Below, piece after piece: positions 44,884-55,113 of a DNA stretch of 64,000 nt. The stretch comes from Microlunatus antarcticus (GTDB taxonomy: Bacteria; Actinomycetota; Actinomycetes; Propionibacteriales; Propionibacteriaceae): NCBI RefSeq assembly GCF_014193425.1, contig NZ_JACHZG010000001.1:806001-870000 (forward strand), given 5' to 3'. The notes under the pieces are model-generated. The model saw only the letters and a program-made list of their open reading frames with translations. It did not search any database and was not told the origin of the DNA. Made by a program: the position numbers and the translations under genes. The number at the start of each line of letters is the position of its first letter. The first letter of the stretch is position 1.

Positions 44884-45867
44884 GTGAGCACAGAGGGTGG
44901 CAACAAGGCCGTCATCGCGGCGCTGTCCGCCAACCTGGCCATCGCGGCGGTCAAGTTCGGGGCCTTCGCCCTGACCGGGGCGTCCTCCATGCTCGCCGAG
45001 GCGATCCACTCGGTGGCCGACTCCGGCAACCAGGTGCTGCTGCTGGTCGGCGGCCGGCGCGCGAAGAAGGGCGTGACGGCGGAGCACCCGTTCGGCTACG
45101 GGCGTGAGCGCTACATCTTCGGCTTCATCGTGGCCGTGGTGCTGTTCAGCGTCGGCGGTCTGTTCGCGCTCTACGAGGCGTACCACAAGTGGCACGAGAT
45201 CCGGCTGGGTCACGCGGACTCGTTGGCGGAGGGTCGCTGGTGGTGGGTGCCCCTGGTCGTCCTGGGCGCGGCGATCATCGCCGAGAGCCTCTCCTTCCGG
45301 ACGGCGATCCGGGAGTCCAACCGCACCCGCGGCCAGCAGAGCTGGCCGAAGTTCATCCGCTCCGCCAAGGCGCCCGAGCTGCCGGTGGTCCTGCTCGAGG
45401 ACTTCGCCGCGCTGATCGGCCTGGCCTTCGCGTTCGTCGGGATCCTGCTGACCCTGGTGACGGGCAACGGGCTGTTCGACGTGCTCGGCACCGCGCTGAT
45501 CGGGCTGCTGCTCGTCGCCGTGGCCGTGACGCTGGCGATCGAGACCAAGAGCCTGCTGCTCGGCGAGTCGGCGGGTCCGGAGGTCGTACGCAGTATCGAG
45601 GCGGCCCTGGCCGGGACCGAGGGCGTGGAGCGGGTCATCCACATGAAGACGATGCACATGGGCCCCGAGGAGATCCTCGTCGCCGCCAAGTTCGCGGTCA
45701 GCCCCACGGAGCGGGCCGTCGAGATCGCCGAGACCATCGACCGGGCCGAGGTGGCCATCCGGGCCGCCGAGCCGATGGTGACCTCGCTCTACCTCGAGCC
45801 GGACGTCTACCGCGAGGACTACACCCCCGCGGCCCGACCGGAACGTCCGGGTCCCGCGGGCCACTGA
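44884..45867 (+). CDS. Cation diffusion facilitator (ZnT9-like subgroup)
   Basis: The 327-residue protein has six membrane helices and the CDF site in helix 2, [12 protein letters not shown] (HxxxD). Helix 5 reads [12 protein letters not shown], so the usual second HxxxD pair is replaced, as in the ZnT9-like branch. Zinc export should therefore not be assumed. The C-terminal cytoplasmic domain is [26 protein letters not shown] seven bases before GTG 44884 suggests a leaderless message. Confidence 0.87.
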   Translation: MSTEGGNKAVIAALSANLAIAAVKFGAFALTGASSMLAEAIHSVADSGNQVLLLVGGRRAKKGVTAEHPFGYGRERYIFGFIVAVVLFSVGGLFALYEAYHKWHEIRLGHADSLAEGRWWWVPLVVLGAAIIAESLSFRTAIRESNRTRGQQSWPKFIRSAKAPELPVVLLEDFAALIGLAFAFVGILLTLVTGNGLFDVLGTALIGLLLVAVAVTLAIETKSLLLGESAGPEVVRSIEAALAGTEGVERVIHMKTMHMGPEEILVAAKFAVSPTERAVEIAETIDRAEVAIRAAEPMVTSLYLEPDVYREDYTPAARPERPGPAGH

Positions 45868-45920
45868 GCCCCCGGGCGAGCGGCCCGTCCGGCTGGTCCG
45901 CCCGCACTAGGCTGGCGCCC

Positions 45921-47357
<1,437 letters not shown>

Positions 47358-47430
47358 CCCGTACGCCCGGGGCTCGCACTCGGTTCGAGCGCCCCGCATG
47401 ATGAGGCCCGGGACGTTCGTCCCCATCCTC

Positions 47431-47516
47431 CCCACGAGTCCGAGGTTTTTCACGTTCACGTGAAAGTCCGGCGCTGACCACGGCAGATCTGCCGTGGTCA
47501 GTGCCAGTTTCCCGTG
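47431..47516. repeat. Palindromic intergenic element, copy C
   Basis: Same family as copies A and B. First stem TTTCACG-TTCA-CGTGAAA (47448-47465); second, a loopless 28-bp palindrome with 14-bp arms (CTGACCACGGCAGA and complement, 47474-47501), extended by one more mismatched segment. It lies downstream of ahcY, facing the minus-strand DUF294 gene. Confidence 0.8.
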
Positions 47517-47534
47517 CAGGGCTGGACCGCTGCG

Positions 47535-47670
47535 GCGCTCGTACGGTCGACCCGTCTGGCCGGTCTCCCACCCGACCCTCGCCCCACGTTCGCTCGCCTT
47601 CGTGAGCTTCGCGCGGGTTGCAGCACGAGCGAACGCACCAAGAGCGAGCGAACGCCCCGCGTACGAGCGC
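47535..47670. repeat. Nested long inverted repeat before the DUF294 gene's 3' end
   Basis: Perfect 11-bp arms GCGCTCGTACG (47535-47545) and CGTACGAGCGC (47660-47670) enclose an inner pair CGTTCGCTCG / CGAGCGAACG (near 47587 and 47645). Together with copy C it fills the 316-base gap between ahcY and the minus-strand gene, which has no open frame of note. Confidence 0.6.
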
Positions 47671-47673
47671 GGG

Positions 47674-49527
47674 CTAGGAGACGGCCCACTCGTCGGTGGG
47701 GAGCCAGGCGGTGAGGTTGTCCATCCGCCGCTGGACGCCGGCGATCTCGCGGACGGCCGAGGCGATCACGCTGCGGTCGAGCGGGGACAGGTGCTCCAGG
47801 CGCAGCACGTCGGAGGGTCGCTCGCCGCGCGCGATCTGGTCGAGCTGCGCCTCCAGGCGCAAGCCCTGCAGCACCTCGAACACCTCGGCCAGGGTCCGTG
47901 CCTGCGCGGCGGGCAGCATCTCGCTCGTGCCGGACTCGCGCAGCCGCTCGGGCGTTGGCAGCGCGGCGACCCCGGCGCTGAGGGCGCCCCAGCGGGCGAT
48001 GTTGGTGATCGGCAGCAGCGCGTGCGCCTTGATGTCGAACGTCTCCGGCCGACGGGCCAGGAGGTCGCGGACCGACCGCATGCGAGCGCGGTAGGCGAGG
48101 GTCTCCTTGAGCAGCAGCTGCATGGTCAGCGGGTGGGCGCGCAGGTCGTTGAAGACCCGCGCCACGGCCGGCAGGCCGGTGTCACCCCAGACGGGCCGGG
48201 CGTCGACGAGCAGCGACGTCATCATCGCGCCCTGGTTGACGATCGGGTTGTCCAGCCAGCCCTGCGCCGCCTTGCGCCACTCGCTCTTGGTCCGCGAGAA
48301 GTCGGGTCGGTACGCGGCCGCCCCGTGCCGGTCGTGGCCCAGCCCCGCCCGGGCGAGGAGGTCGTGCACCTCGGCGAACGCCCGGCGGAACTCCTTCACC
48401 GTGGCCGGTGGCAGGCCGTCGTCGAAGGACACGGCCGAGTCGACGTCGGAGCTCGGGACGGCCTCGCGGCGGCCGTTGCTGCCGATCGACAGCCAGGTGA
48501 AGCCCTGCCGCGGCAGATCCGGGTGCGCGTCGAGCACCAGCTCGATGGCACGACGCAGGCAGGCGTCGACCAGGGCCGAGTAGACGGCCAGGACGCGGGC
48601 GGAGCCGAGCCCGCCCTTGAGCAGCTCGGCCAAGAGCGCGGGGAGCCGGCGGCCCGTGGCGGCCAGGGTGTCGGCGTCGGGTGCCCGGCGCAGCTGCTCC
48701 TGCAGCCCCGTGCCGGCGGTCCCGGTCGCGACCACGACGTCGAGCGGGCACACGGCCCCGCGGACCGTCCCGCTCCGGTCGGCGACCAGGAGGTACTCGG
48801 CCTCGCGGTCCAGCATCGCGACCACCGCCTCGGTGACCGAGTCGTCCGGGGCGACGAGCACCGGGTCGGGGTCGGCGACCTCGCCTACGGGGGTGTCCAT
48901 GGGACGTCCGGGGACGAGGACGGCCTCGCGCAGCAGCCGGTCGGTCAGCAGGCCGGGCCGTCCGTCGGCCATCGTCACGACGCAGTAGCCGACGTCCCGC
49001 TCGGACATGGCCTCCACGACCCGGCGCACCGGCTCGCTGCCGGCCACGACGAGGGGAGGGGTGCGCAGCAGGTCGGAGACCGTGGAGTACGTCGGCGCCG
49101 CCCGCCGGTGCAGCGCCGTCGACACCTCGCTGGCCAGGAACCGCGTCCCACCGCGTGACGTGAACGCGGGCAGCACGGCCGCCTCCGGGAGACGGGCCAC
49201 GGTCGTGGGGCGCAGCGCCACCGCGCGCGGCCCGACGGGCTGGCCCGTGAGCATCGCGGAGAAGCCGAAGAGCCCGCCGGGCTCGAGCCGCTCCTGCGCC
49301 GGGCCGGCCAGCTGGTCGGCCTCGTTCCAGAGCCCGACCCGGCCGGCCACCACGACGAACACCTCGACGGTGGGCTCCGCGAAGGCATCGACGACCACCT
49401 CGCCCGCCCGGACGTCCTGCAGCTGCGCCGCCTCGGCCAGCGTCGTCAGCGCGTACCGGTCGAGCGAGTCGAAGGGCGGGTGCCCCGCCAGGAAGTCCTT
49501 CAGCGCCACCGCGTCCACGCCCCCCAT
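47674..49527 (-). CDS. Cyclic-nucleotide-binding, CBS and DUF294 nucleotidyltransferase-like protein
   Basis: The 617-residue protein has, in order, a cNMP-binding domain (about 10-130), two CBS repeats (about 145-260; FGYCVVT-like), a DUF294 nucleotidyltransferase domain with GSNGRREAVPSSDVDSAV (the GS-x-G-R-E...D-x-D metal motif), and the DUF294 C-terminal helical domain. This is the architecture of proposed signal-responsive nucleotidyltransferases, related to GlnD-like enzymes. The target is unknown. ATG 49527 is chosen (MGGVDAVALKDFL); GTG 49518 is possible. Confidence 0.85.
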   Translation of the reverse strand: MGGVDAVALKDFLAGHPPFDSLDRYALTTLAEAAQLQDVRAGEVVVDAFAEPTVEVFVVVAGRVGLWNEADQLAGPAQERLEPGGLFGFSAMLTGQPVGPRAVALRPTTVARLPEAAVLPAFTSRGGTRFLASEVSTALHRRAAPTYSTVSDLLRTPPLVVAGSEPVRRVVEAMSERDVGYCVVTMADGRPGLLTDRLLREAVLVPGRPMDTPVGEVADPDPVLVAPDDSVTEAVVAMLDREAEYLLVADRSGTVRGAVCPLDVVVATGTAGTGLQEQLRRAPDADTLAATGRRLPALLAELLKGGLGSARVLAVYSALVDACLRRAIELVLDAHPDLPRQGFTWLSIGSNGRREAVPSSDVDSAVSFDDGLPPATVKEFRRAFAEVHDLLARAGLGHDRHGAAAYRPDFSRTKSEWRKAAQGWLDNPIVNQGAMMTSLLVDARPVWGDTGLPAVARVFNDLRAHPLTMQLLLKETLAYRARMRSVRDLLARRPETFDIKAHALLPITNIARWGALSAGVAALPTPERLRESGTSEMLPAAQARTLAEVFEVLQGLRLEAQLDQIARGERPSDVLRLEHLSPLDRSVIASAVREIAGVQRRMDNLTAWLPTDEWAVS

Positions 49528-49556
49528 GCTCTCAGCACGGGGGGCGTGGCGGGGGA

Positions 49557-52169
49557 TCAGCAGTGCGTGCTGGTCTTGCCGGACTCGCGGTCGTAGAGGA
49601 TGTAGCCGCCCACGAAGTCGGCGCGCCGACCGCCGTCCACGGCGTACTCGTCCTTGATCGGCAGGCCGAGGCACGACTTCTCGTAGCCCGCCCGCTTGTA
49701 CTCCTGACGGACGAGCCCGTAGACCAAGTGGGCGCCGTGGGCCTTCGACCAGTAGATCGACCGGCCGTCGGTGAAGCCCTCGTACTCGCCGCCCTTGACC
49801 TTCTTCACGTCGGTCGCCGGCAGGCCGTACGCGTTCGGGCCGCCCGCGTCGAGGTACTTCGTCAGGATGGCCCCGCGGCTGACCGAGGTCTTGCCCTTGG
49901 TGATGTGGTAGATCCGGGCGTCCTCGAACACCGACGCCTGGCCGCCCTTGACGTCGACCTCGTCGGCGGTCGGGAAGCCGAGCTTGGCGATGCCGCCGGA
50001 GCCCAGGAACTTCTTGAGGATCAGGCCGTGCACCTCGTGCGCGCCGGTGTCCTCGCTCCAGATGAGGCGACCGCCCTGGTAGGTGCGGCTCCGCCCGCCG
50101 GTGCTGCTGTACTCGGCGCCCTTCGTCTTGCCCAGGAACGACTTCGCCCCGCCCAGCGCGGCGTACTTCTCCTCGATGAACGTCTTGTACGTGGCCGTCA
50201 GGGCCACGTCGCGGTCCGGCATGACGAACGTGTGGTTGGCCTTGCCGCCGTCGCTCCAGCTGACGAAGTGCTGGTAGCCGGACGTCTCGGGGGCGTCGAG
50301 CTGCACCTCCTGGGCCTCGACCTCGCGCGAGGAGAAGGTCGTGACGCCGTCGATGTTGACCGGGACCTTGCTCTTCACGGTGACCGTGCGGAGGTTGGGC
50401 CGGGCGAGGTAGACCTTCGAGACCTTGGCGCCGCGCTCGTCGGTCGCCGAGACGGTGATCTGCATCGACGTGTCCGAGCCGTGGTCGGTGAAGTCCTTGC
50501 TGTACGAGCCCCCGGTGGTGCGGCCGTCGGGGTGCAGGTGGCAGCTGTTCGGGAACGGGCAGTGCAGCAGGATCGTCTCGTAGGTGACGTCGAGCTTGCC
50601 GTCCTCCACGTCGGTCGCGGTCGCCGACAGCTTCACCGGCTCACCGACCTTGAAGAGCTTCGTCGCGGCGGGCGTCGTGACCGACAGGGCGGGGGAGTGG
50701 TTCGCGGGGTAGACGGTCACCTCGGCGGAGTCGCTCGCCCCGATCGAGTCGGTCGCGGTCACGCTGACCTTCTGGGCCGCGGTGCCGGTGTAGGTGTGCT
50801 TCGGCGTCTCGCCGGTCCCCGTGGACCCGTCGCCGAACTTCCAGGCGTAGGTCAGCTTGTCGCCGTCCGGGTCGTACGAGGCGGCGGCGGAGAAGGAGAC
50901 CGTACGGCGGTCGGCGTCGGTGCTGAAGGTGATGTCGGCGGTGGGCTTGCGGTTGCCGCTGCCGTAGACGATCCGCTGGATCTTGCCCGACAGGATGTCG
51001 GCGTAGGTCATGTCGCCGTTCGGGCCCGCGTGGAACGCGACCGGTCCGCCGGCGCCCTTGATGAAGCCGCCGCCCTCGGGCTTGCGGGTCATCTTCCCGT
51101 TCGCGTCGACGGCCATGGTCCAGACCTGGTTGCGGGTGTAGTCGCCCAGGAAGTAGGAGTTCTTGTACTTCGCGGGGTAGGCCGAGCCCGTGTAGAGCGC
51201 GCCGCCGGTGATGGAGGCACCGCGCCCGGAGTGCGTGTAGGTCCAGATCGGGCGGACGTCCTTGTTCTTCTTGTACAGGGCCTTGCAGGTCGCGTACGTG
51301 CCGAAGCTGGTCCGCCGGGCGCCCTCCATGCAGGGCCAGCCGGCGTTCGCGCCGGAGCCGATCATGCTGACCTCCTCCACGTTGCGCCAGCCGACGTCGC
51401 CGACGTTGAGCAGCCCGGAGCGGGCGTCGATGCTGAAGCGGAACGGGTTGCGGAAGCCGTAGGCGTACACCATGCTCCGGATCGACGACGGCTTGTCGGC
51501 GTCGTAGAAGGGGTTCGTGCTCACGCCCCGGCCGTCCGGCGTGACGCGCAGGATCTTGCCGTGCGCGTCGTCGAGGTCCTGGGCGCGCAGCGCCTTCGGG
51601 TCCCCGTTGTTGCCCGCGTTGTCGCCGATGCTCCAGTAGAGGGAGCCGTCCGGCGCCGTGACCACGCTGTCCGGGCCGTGGGTCGTGCCGGTCTCGGTGA
51701 TCTTGGGCGAGGTGTCGTCGCCGTCGACCACGGTCTTCGACTTCGTGAAGGTCGTCGGCGAGCCCGCGGGCAGCGCCTGCCACTCCTCGAGCATGGCGTG
51801 CCCGGTGCCGCCGACCTTGCCCTTGTCGTAGCTGAGGTAGACGTGACCGGTCGAGGCGTAGTCACGGGCGAGCGCGAGGCCCAGCAGACCGTGGTCGTCC
51901 ACCGCCCGTACGCCGGGGACCTTGCCGATCTTGCGCGCCTTGCCGCCGTCGGGCACGAAGGTGATCGTGCCCTCCTTGCCGATGGTCAGCAGGCTGCCGT
52001 CGGGGAGCCAGGAGAAGTTGGTGAGCTCGTAGTCGTCCTGCCCGCTGTCGTAGCCGACCAGGGAGAAGCCGGCCGGGAGCTTCGGTGCGGCCTCCGCCGG
52101 TGCGGCGGACAGGACGGAGACCCCCACGAGAGCGAGGGCGGGAAGGGTGACGAGCAGGCGTCTGAGCAT
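49557..52169 (-). CDS. Secreted PQQ-type glucose/sorbosone dehydrogenase with PKD and LGFP repeats
   Basis: The 870-residue protein has a Sec signal peptide (1-27), then a six-bladed GSDH propeller (about 35-400; WLPDGSLLTIGKEG, VDDHGLLGLALARDY, DDAHGKILRVTPDG). A PKD domain follows (SYDPDGDKLTYAWKFGDGS) and then further beta domains. Four LGFP repeats (LGFPTADEV, YGLPATDV, LGLPIKDEY) end the protein; LGFP modules are thought to bind cell-wall material. Such proteins oxidise sugars with PQQ, but the PQQ requirement is not shown. No PQQ synthesis genes are near. Confidence 0.87.
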   Translation of the reverse strand: MLRRLLVTLPALALVGVSVLSAAPAEAAPKLPAGFSLVGYDSGQDDYELTNFSWLPDGSLLTIGKEGTITFVPDGGKARKIGKVPGVRAVDDHGLLGLALARDYASTGHVYLSYDKGKVGGTGHAMLEEWQALPAGSPTTFTKSKTVVDGDDTSPKITETGTTHGPDSVVTAPDGSLYWSIGDNAGNNGDPKALRAQDLDDAHGKILRVTPDGRGVSTNPFYDADKPSSIRSMVYAYGFRNPFRFSIDARSGLLNVGDVGWRNVEEVSMIGSGANAGWPCMEGARRTSFGTYATCKALYKKNKDVRPIWTYTHSGRGASITGGALYTGSAYPAKYKNSYFLGDYTRNQVWTMAVDANGKMTRKPEGGGFIKGAGGPVAFHAGPNGDMTYADILSGKIQRIVYGSGNRKPTADITFSTDADRRTVSFSAAASYDPDGDKLTYAWKFGDGSTGTGETPKHTYTGTAAQKVSVTATDSIGASDSAEVTVYPANHSPALSVTTPAATKLFKVGEPVKLSATATDVEDGKLDVTYETILLHCPFPNSCHLHPDGRTTGGSYSKDFTDHGSDTSMQITVSATDERGAKVSKVYLARPNLRTVTVKSKVPVNIDGVTTFSSREVEAQEVQLDAPETSGYQHFVSWSDGGKANHTFVMPDRDVALTATYKTFIEEKYAALGGAKSFLGKTKGAEYSSTGGRSRTYQGGRLIWSEDTGAHEVHGLILKKFLGSGGIAKLGFPTADEVDVKGGQASVFEDARIYHITKGKTSVSRGAILTKYLDAGGPNAYGLPATDVKKVKGGEYEGFTDGRSIYWSKAHGAHLVYGLVRQEYKRAGYEKSCLGLPIKDEYAVDGGRRADFVGGYILYDRESGKTSTHC

Positions 52170-52284
52170 GAGCGGGACCTGAGTTCTCTCGGGCGGACCG
52201 GGGTCCGCGAGGAAGGACGCGGGCCCAGCCCCCCCGGGCCACCCGCGCGTCCAGTAGAACTCAGGTTCGACTCAGGAACAACGA

Positions 52285-52333
52285 CCACGCGGGCGCGTCC
52301 CCCGACCGGAGGTCGAGGAGCGCGCCCGCGTGG
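52285..52333 (-). terminator. Hairpin downstream of the glutamate-binding gene
   Basis: Arms CCACGCGGGCGCG and its complement (13 bp) enclose a further 5-bp stem (CGACC/GGTCG), so a near-continuous hairpin forms between the glutamate-binding gene and the dehydrogenase gene. There is no long T-tract. Confidence 0.6.
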
Positions 52334-52349
52334 CGGAGCAGGGTGAGGG

Positions 52350-53210
52350 TCAGTCGATCTCGGGCGGGCTCGGCAGGTCGTAGCCGGACGGGCCCACCGT
52401 CTTCTTCAACGCGGCCTTCCAGGAGCCGTCCGCGACGTACTCCTTGAGGGCGGCGTTCACCTTGGTGACCATCTCGGTGTCGCCCTTCTTGACCCCGATG
52501 CCGTAGCTCTCCTTCGAGAAGCCCCGGCCCACGAGGCGCAGCTTGCCCTTGTACTGGGGCTCGGCCGCGAAGCCGGCGAGGATCACGTCGTCGGTCGTGA
52601 CGGCGTCGACCTCGCTGGCGGCCAGGGCAGCCACGCACTCGGAGTAGCGCGGCTTCTCCAGTAGCGTGACCTTGCCGCGGTGGTCCTTCAGGATGTTGTC
52701 GGCCGAGGTCGTGCCGGCCACCGTGCACAGGTTCCGGCCGTTGAGCGTCCCCGGGCCGGTGATGTCCTCCTCGTTGCGCCGGACCAGGAGGTCCTGCTCG
52801 GCGTCGAAGTACGGCCCGGCGAAGTCGACGACCTGCTTGCGCTCGTCGGTGATGGAGAAGGTCGACACGATCAGGTCGGCACCGCCGGAGGTCAGCAGCT
52901 GCTGACGCGTGTCGCCCTCCGCCTCGACGAACGTGATGTTCTCCGCCGGCACGCCGAGGGCCTTGGCCACGTAGGTCGCGGTCTCGACGTCGAAGCCGGT
53001 GTAGGTGTCACCGTCCTTCATCCCGATCCCGGGCTCGTCGACGGGGATGCCGATGGTGAGCTTCCCGCCGCTCGAGGCGCCGGGCACCAGCGAGGGCGAC
53101 GCGTTCGGCTCGGCGGTCCCCCCGCAGGCGGCGAGGGTCGTGACCAGGAGGGCCGAGCCGACGGTCGCGAGCGCGATCCGTCCGGCCCGGCGGGTCCGCT
53201 GTGCGTTCAC
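52350..53210 (-). CDS. ABC glutamate-type substrate-binding lipoprotein
   Basis: The 286-residue protein has a lipoprotein signal (LVTTLAACGG lipobox) and the family 3 solute-binding fold: LTIGIPVDEPGIG, GFDVETATYVAKALG, LIVSTFSITDERKQVVDFAGPY and a cysteine pair (NLCTVAG, YSECVAAL). These are the usual features of GluB/GlnH. GluB is normally encoded with ATPase and permease genes; none is adjacent, and an amino-acid permease follows instead. The start is GTG 53210. Confidence 0.88.
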   Translation of the reverse strand: MNAQRTRRAGRIALATVGSALLVTTLAACGGTAEPNASPSLVPGASSGGKLTIGIPVDEPGIGMKDGDTYTGFDVETATYVAKALGVPAENITFVEAEGDTRQQLLTSGGADLIVSTFSITDERKQVVDFAGPYFDAEQDLLVRRNEEDITGPGTLNGRNLCTVAGTTSADNILKDHRGKVTLLEKPRYSECVAALAASEVDAVTTDDVILAGFAAEPQYKGKLRLVGRGFSKESYGIGVKKGDTEMVTKVNAALKEYVADGSWKAALKKTVGPSGYDLPSPPEID

Positions 53211-53277
53211 CGTGATGCTCCTTTGCTCAGGGTGCTGCTCAGGTGGGTTGCTTCAGGTGGGTTGCTGCCGGTCCGAC

Positions 53278-54858
53278 TCAGCCGGGGAGCTGGGTGGAGT
53301 CCTGCTTGTCCTTGTCCAGGTCGTCGGGGCTGACGTCGGAGCCGTAGGTCGGGCCGTTGAGCGACCAGACCGCCTTGAGCCGGTCGTTCGTGTTCTCCAC
53401 GACCTTGGGCTTGACCACGCGCCACCCGATGGTGAGGGCGAGGATCAGGAGCGGGATCCCGAACACGACGACGAGGAAGCTCGTCTTGTGCAGGAACTCC
53501 GGCGAGCTCTGCCAGCCCGAGACCGCCAGGCCGATCAGCACGAGGGCCAGGAAGACCAGCCCGACGTAGCTCGTGTAGGGCGATCCCGGGGCCTGGAACG
53601 GGCTGGCCGGGACGACGCCGCGGTCGCTCAGCTGCCGCAGCCGGATCTGGCAGGCGAAGATCGTGCCCCACGTCCAGAGGATCATGATCGACGTCGCCTC
53701 GACCGCGATCTCGAAGGCGTCCGGGGTGAGCGCGTTCAGCACCGAGCCGAGGACGAAGACGATCGAGGTCATGAGGATGCCGGCGTACGGGACGCCCGAC
53801 TTGCTCATCTTCAGCGTGAACTTCGGCGCCTGGTCGCTCATGCCGAGGCTGCGCAGCACGCGGCCGGTGGAGTAGAGGCCCGAGTTGAGGCTCGACATGG
53901 CCGCGACGATGAGGACGGCCTGGATGAGCGCGCCCATCCAGCTCAGGCCGAGCCGCTCGAAGACGGTGACGAAGGGGCTGGTGCCCGCGGTGTAGTCCTG
54001 CGTCGGCAGCATGCAGACGAGCAGCAGGATCGAGCCGATGTAGAAGACGGCGATGCGGAAGATGACCGCGTTGACGGCCTTCGGCACCTCCTTCTTGGCG
54101 TTGGCCATCTCGCCGGCGGCGACGCCGACCATCTCGATCGCGGCGTAGGCGAAGACGACGCCGGACATGACGAGGATCGGGCCGTACCAGTTGTAGTCAC
54201 CGCTGGAGGGCCAGAAGCCGCCCGGGTTGCTCCACAGGTTCTGGAAGCCGGCCTTGTGGCCGCCGATGTCGAACCCGCCGATGACGACGACCAGGCCCAC
54301 GAGCAGGAAGACCACGATCGCGCCGACCTTGAGGATGGCCGCCCAGAACTCGAACTCGCCGAACGCGCGCGCCGACAGCAGGTTGATCGAGAGCACCACC
54401 ACGAGAGCCACGAGGACCGTGATCCAGGTGGGCAGCGTCGGGAACCAGTACTGCATGTAGAGGCCCACCGCGGACAGCTCGGCGATGCCGGTCAGCGCCC
54501 AGTTGAGCCAGTAGACCCAGCCCGTGACGAAGGCCCACTTCTCGCCGAAGAACTCGCGCATGTACGAGACGAAGGCGCCCGACGTGGCGCGGTGCAGCAC
54601 CAGCTCGCCGAGGGCCCGCATCAGGAAGTAGGCGATGACGCCGACGACGGCGTAGCTGATGATCAGGGCGGGGCCTGTGCTGTGCAGCCGCGAGGCCGAG
54701 CCGAGGAACAGCCCGGTGCCGATCGCGCCGCCGATGGCGATCATCTGGACGTGGCGGCTGCTGAGCGTCTGCTGGTAGCCGGCCTGCTCCGCGTCGAGGC
54801 CCGTGTGCTCGGTCTCCGCAGGCTCGGTGGCGTCGGTCGCCTTGGTGTCCTGGCTCAT
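53278..54858 (-). CDS. APC-family amino-acid permease
   Basis: The 526-residue protein has about twelve membrane helices and the AAT-family start ISSRHVQMIAIGGAIGTGLFLGSA-like segment, then GVFAYAAIEMVGVAAGEM. Its specificity is not resolved. It lies 67 bases from the substrate-binding gene on the same strand, and a 14-base direct repeat (TCAGGTGGGTTGCT, at about 53240-53268) sits between them. The divergent transglutaminase gene starts 255 bases away. Confidence 0.9.
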   Translation of the reverse strand: MSQDTKATDATEPAETEHTGLDAEQAGYQQTLSSRHVQMIAIGGAIGTGLFLGSASRLHSTGPALIISYAVVGVIAYFLMRALGELVLHRATSGAFVSYMREFFGEKWAFVTGWVYWLNWALTGIAELSAVGLYMQYWFPTLPTWITVLVALVVVLSINLLSARAFGEFEFWAAILKVGAIVVFLLVGLVVVIGGFDIGGHKAGFQNLWSNPGGFWPSSGDYNWYGPILVMSGVVFAYAAIEMVGVAAGEMANAKKEVPKAVNAVIFRIAVFYIGSILLLVCMLPTQDYTAGTSPFVTVFERLGLSWMGALIQAVLIVAAMSSLNSGLYSTGRVLRSLGMSDQAPKFTLKMSKSGVPYAGILMTSIVFVLGSVLNALTPDAFEIAVEATSIMILWTWGTIFACQIRLRQLSDRGVVPASPFQAPGSPYTSYVGLVFLALVLIGLAVSGWQSSPEFLHKTSFLVVVFGIPLLILALTIGWRVVKPKVVENTNDRLKAVWSLNGPTYGSDVSPDDLDKDKQDSTQLPG

Positions 54859-55113
54859 ATCGTCCTCGAGGGGGGTCGTGACCGTGCGGTCGGTGTGGGG
54901 GAAGACAGGGGTGCCTCAACGAGCACACTGTCGGCTGGGTTCCCGCTTGGCAAGGACCTGCGTGTAACGGTCCGTCGTACGGATGTTCGCGCGTCGTTCA
55001 CCTCCGCCGCGGGGAGGTGTCCGGCGTCGCCGGCCCCGCTAGGGTCGTGCACCGGGGTCTCGCACGGGTGCGCGGTCGTCGGCGGAGGATCCAGGGGAAG
55101 AGGAGAGAGGCCG
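54859..55113. promoter_or_regulatory. Divergent promoter region of permease and peptide-tag operon
   Basis: This 255-base gap must hold promoters for the permease (minus) and the transglutaminase operon (plus). I see GGAAGAGGAGAG before ATG 55114 as ribosome site, but no convincing -35/-10 pair or operator. Confidence 0.35.

Noticed and set aside
53240-53280. Mobile-element scar from the TCAGGTGGGTTGCT direct repeat
   Set aside because: Two copies of 14 bases in an intergenic spacer are too little evidence; simple slippage explains them.
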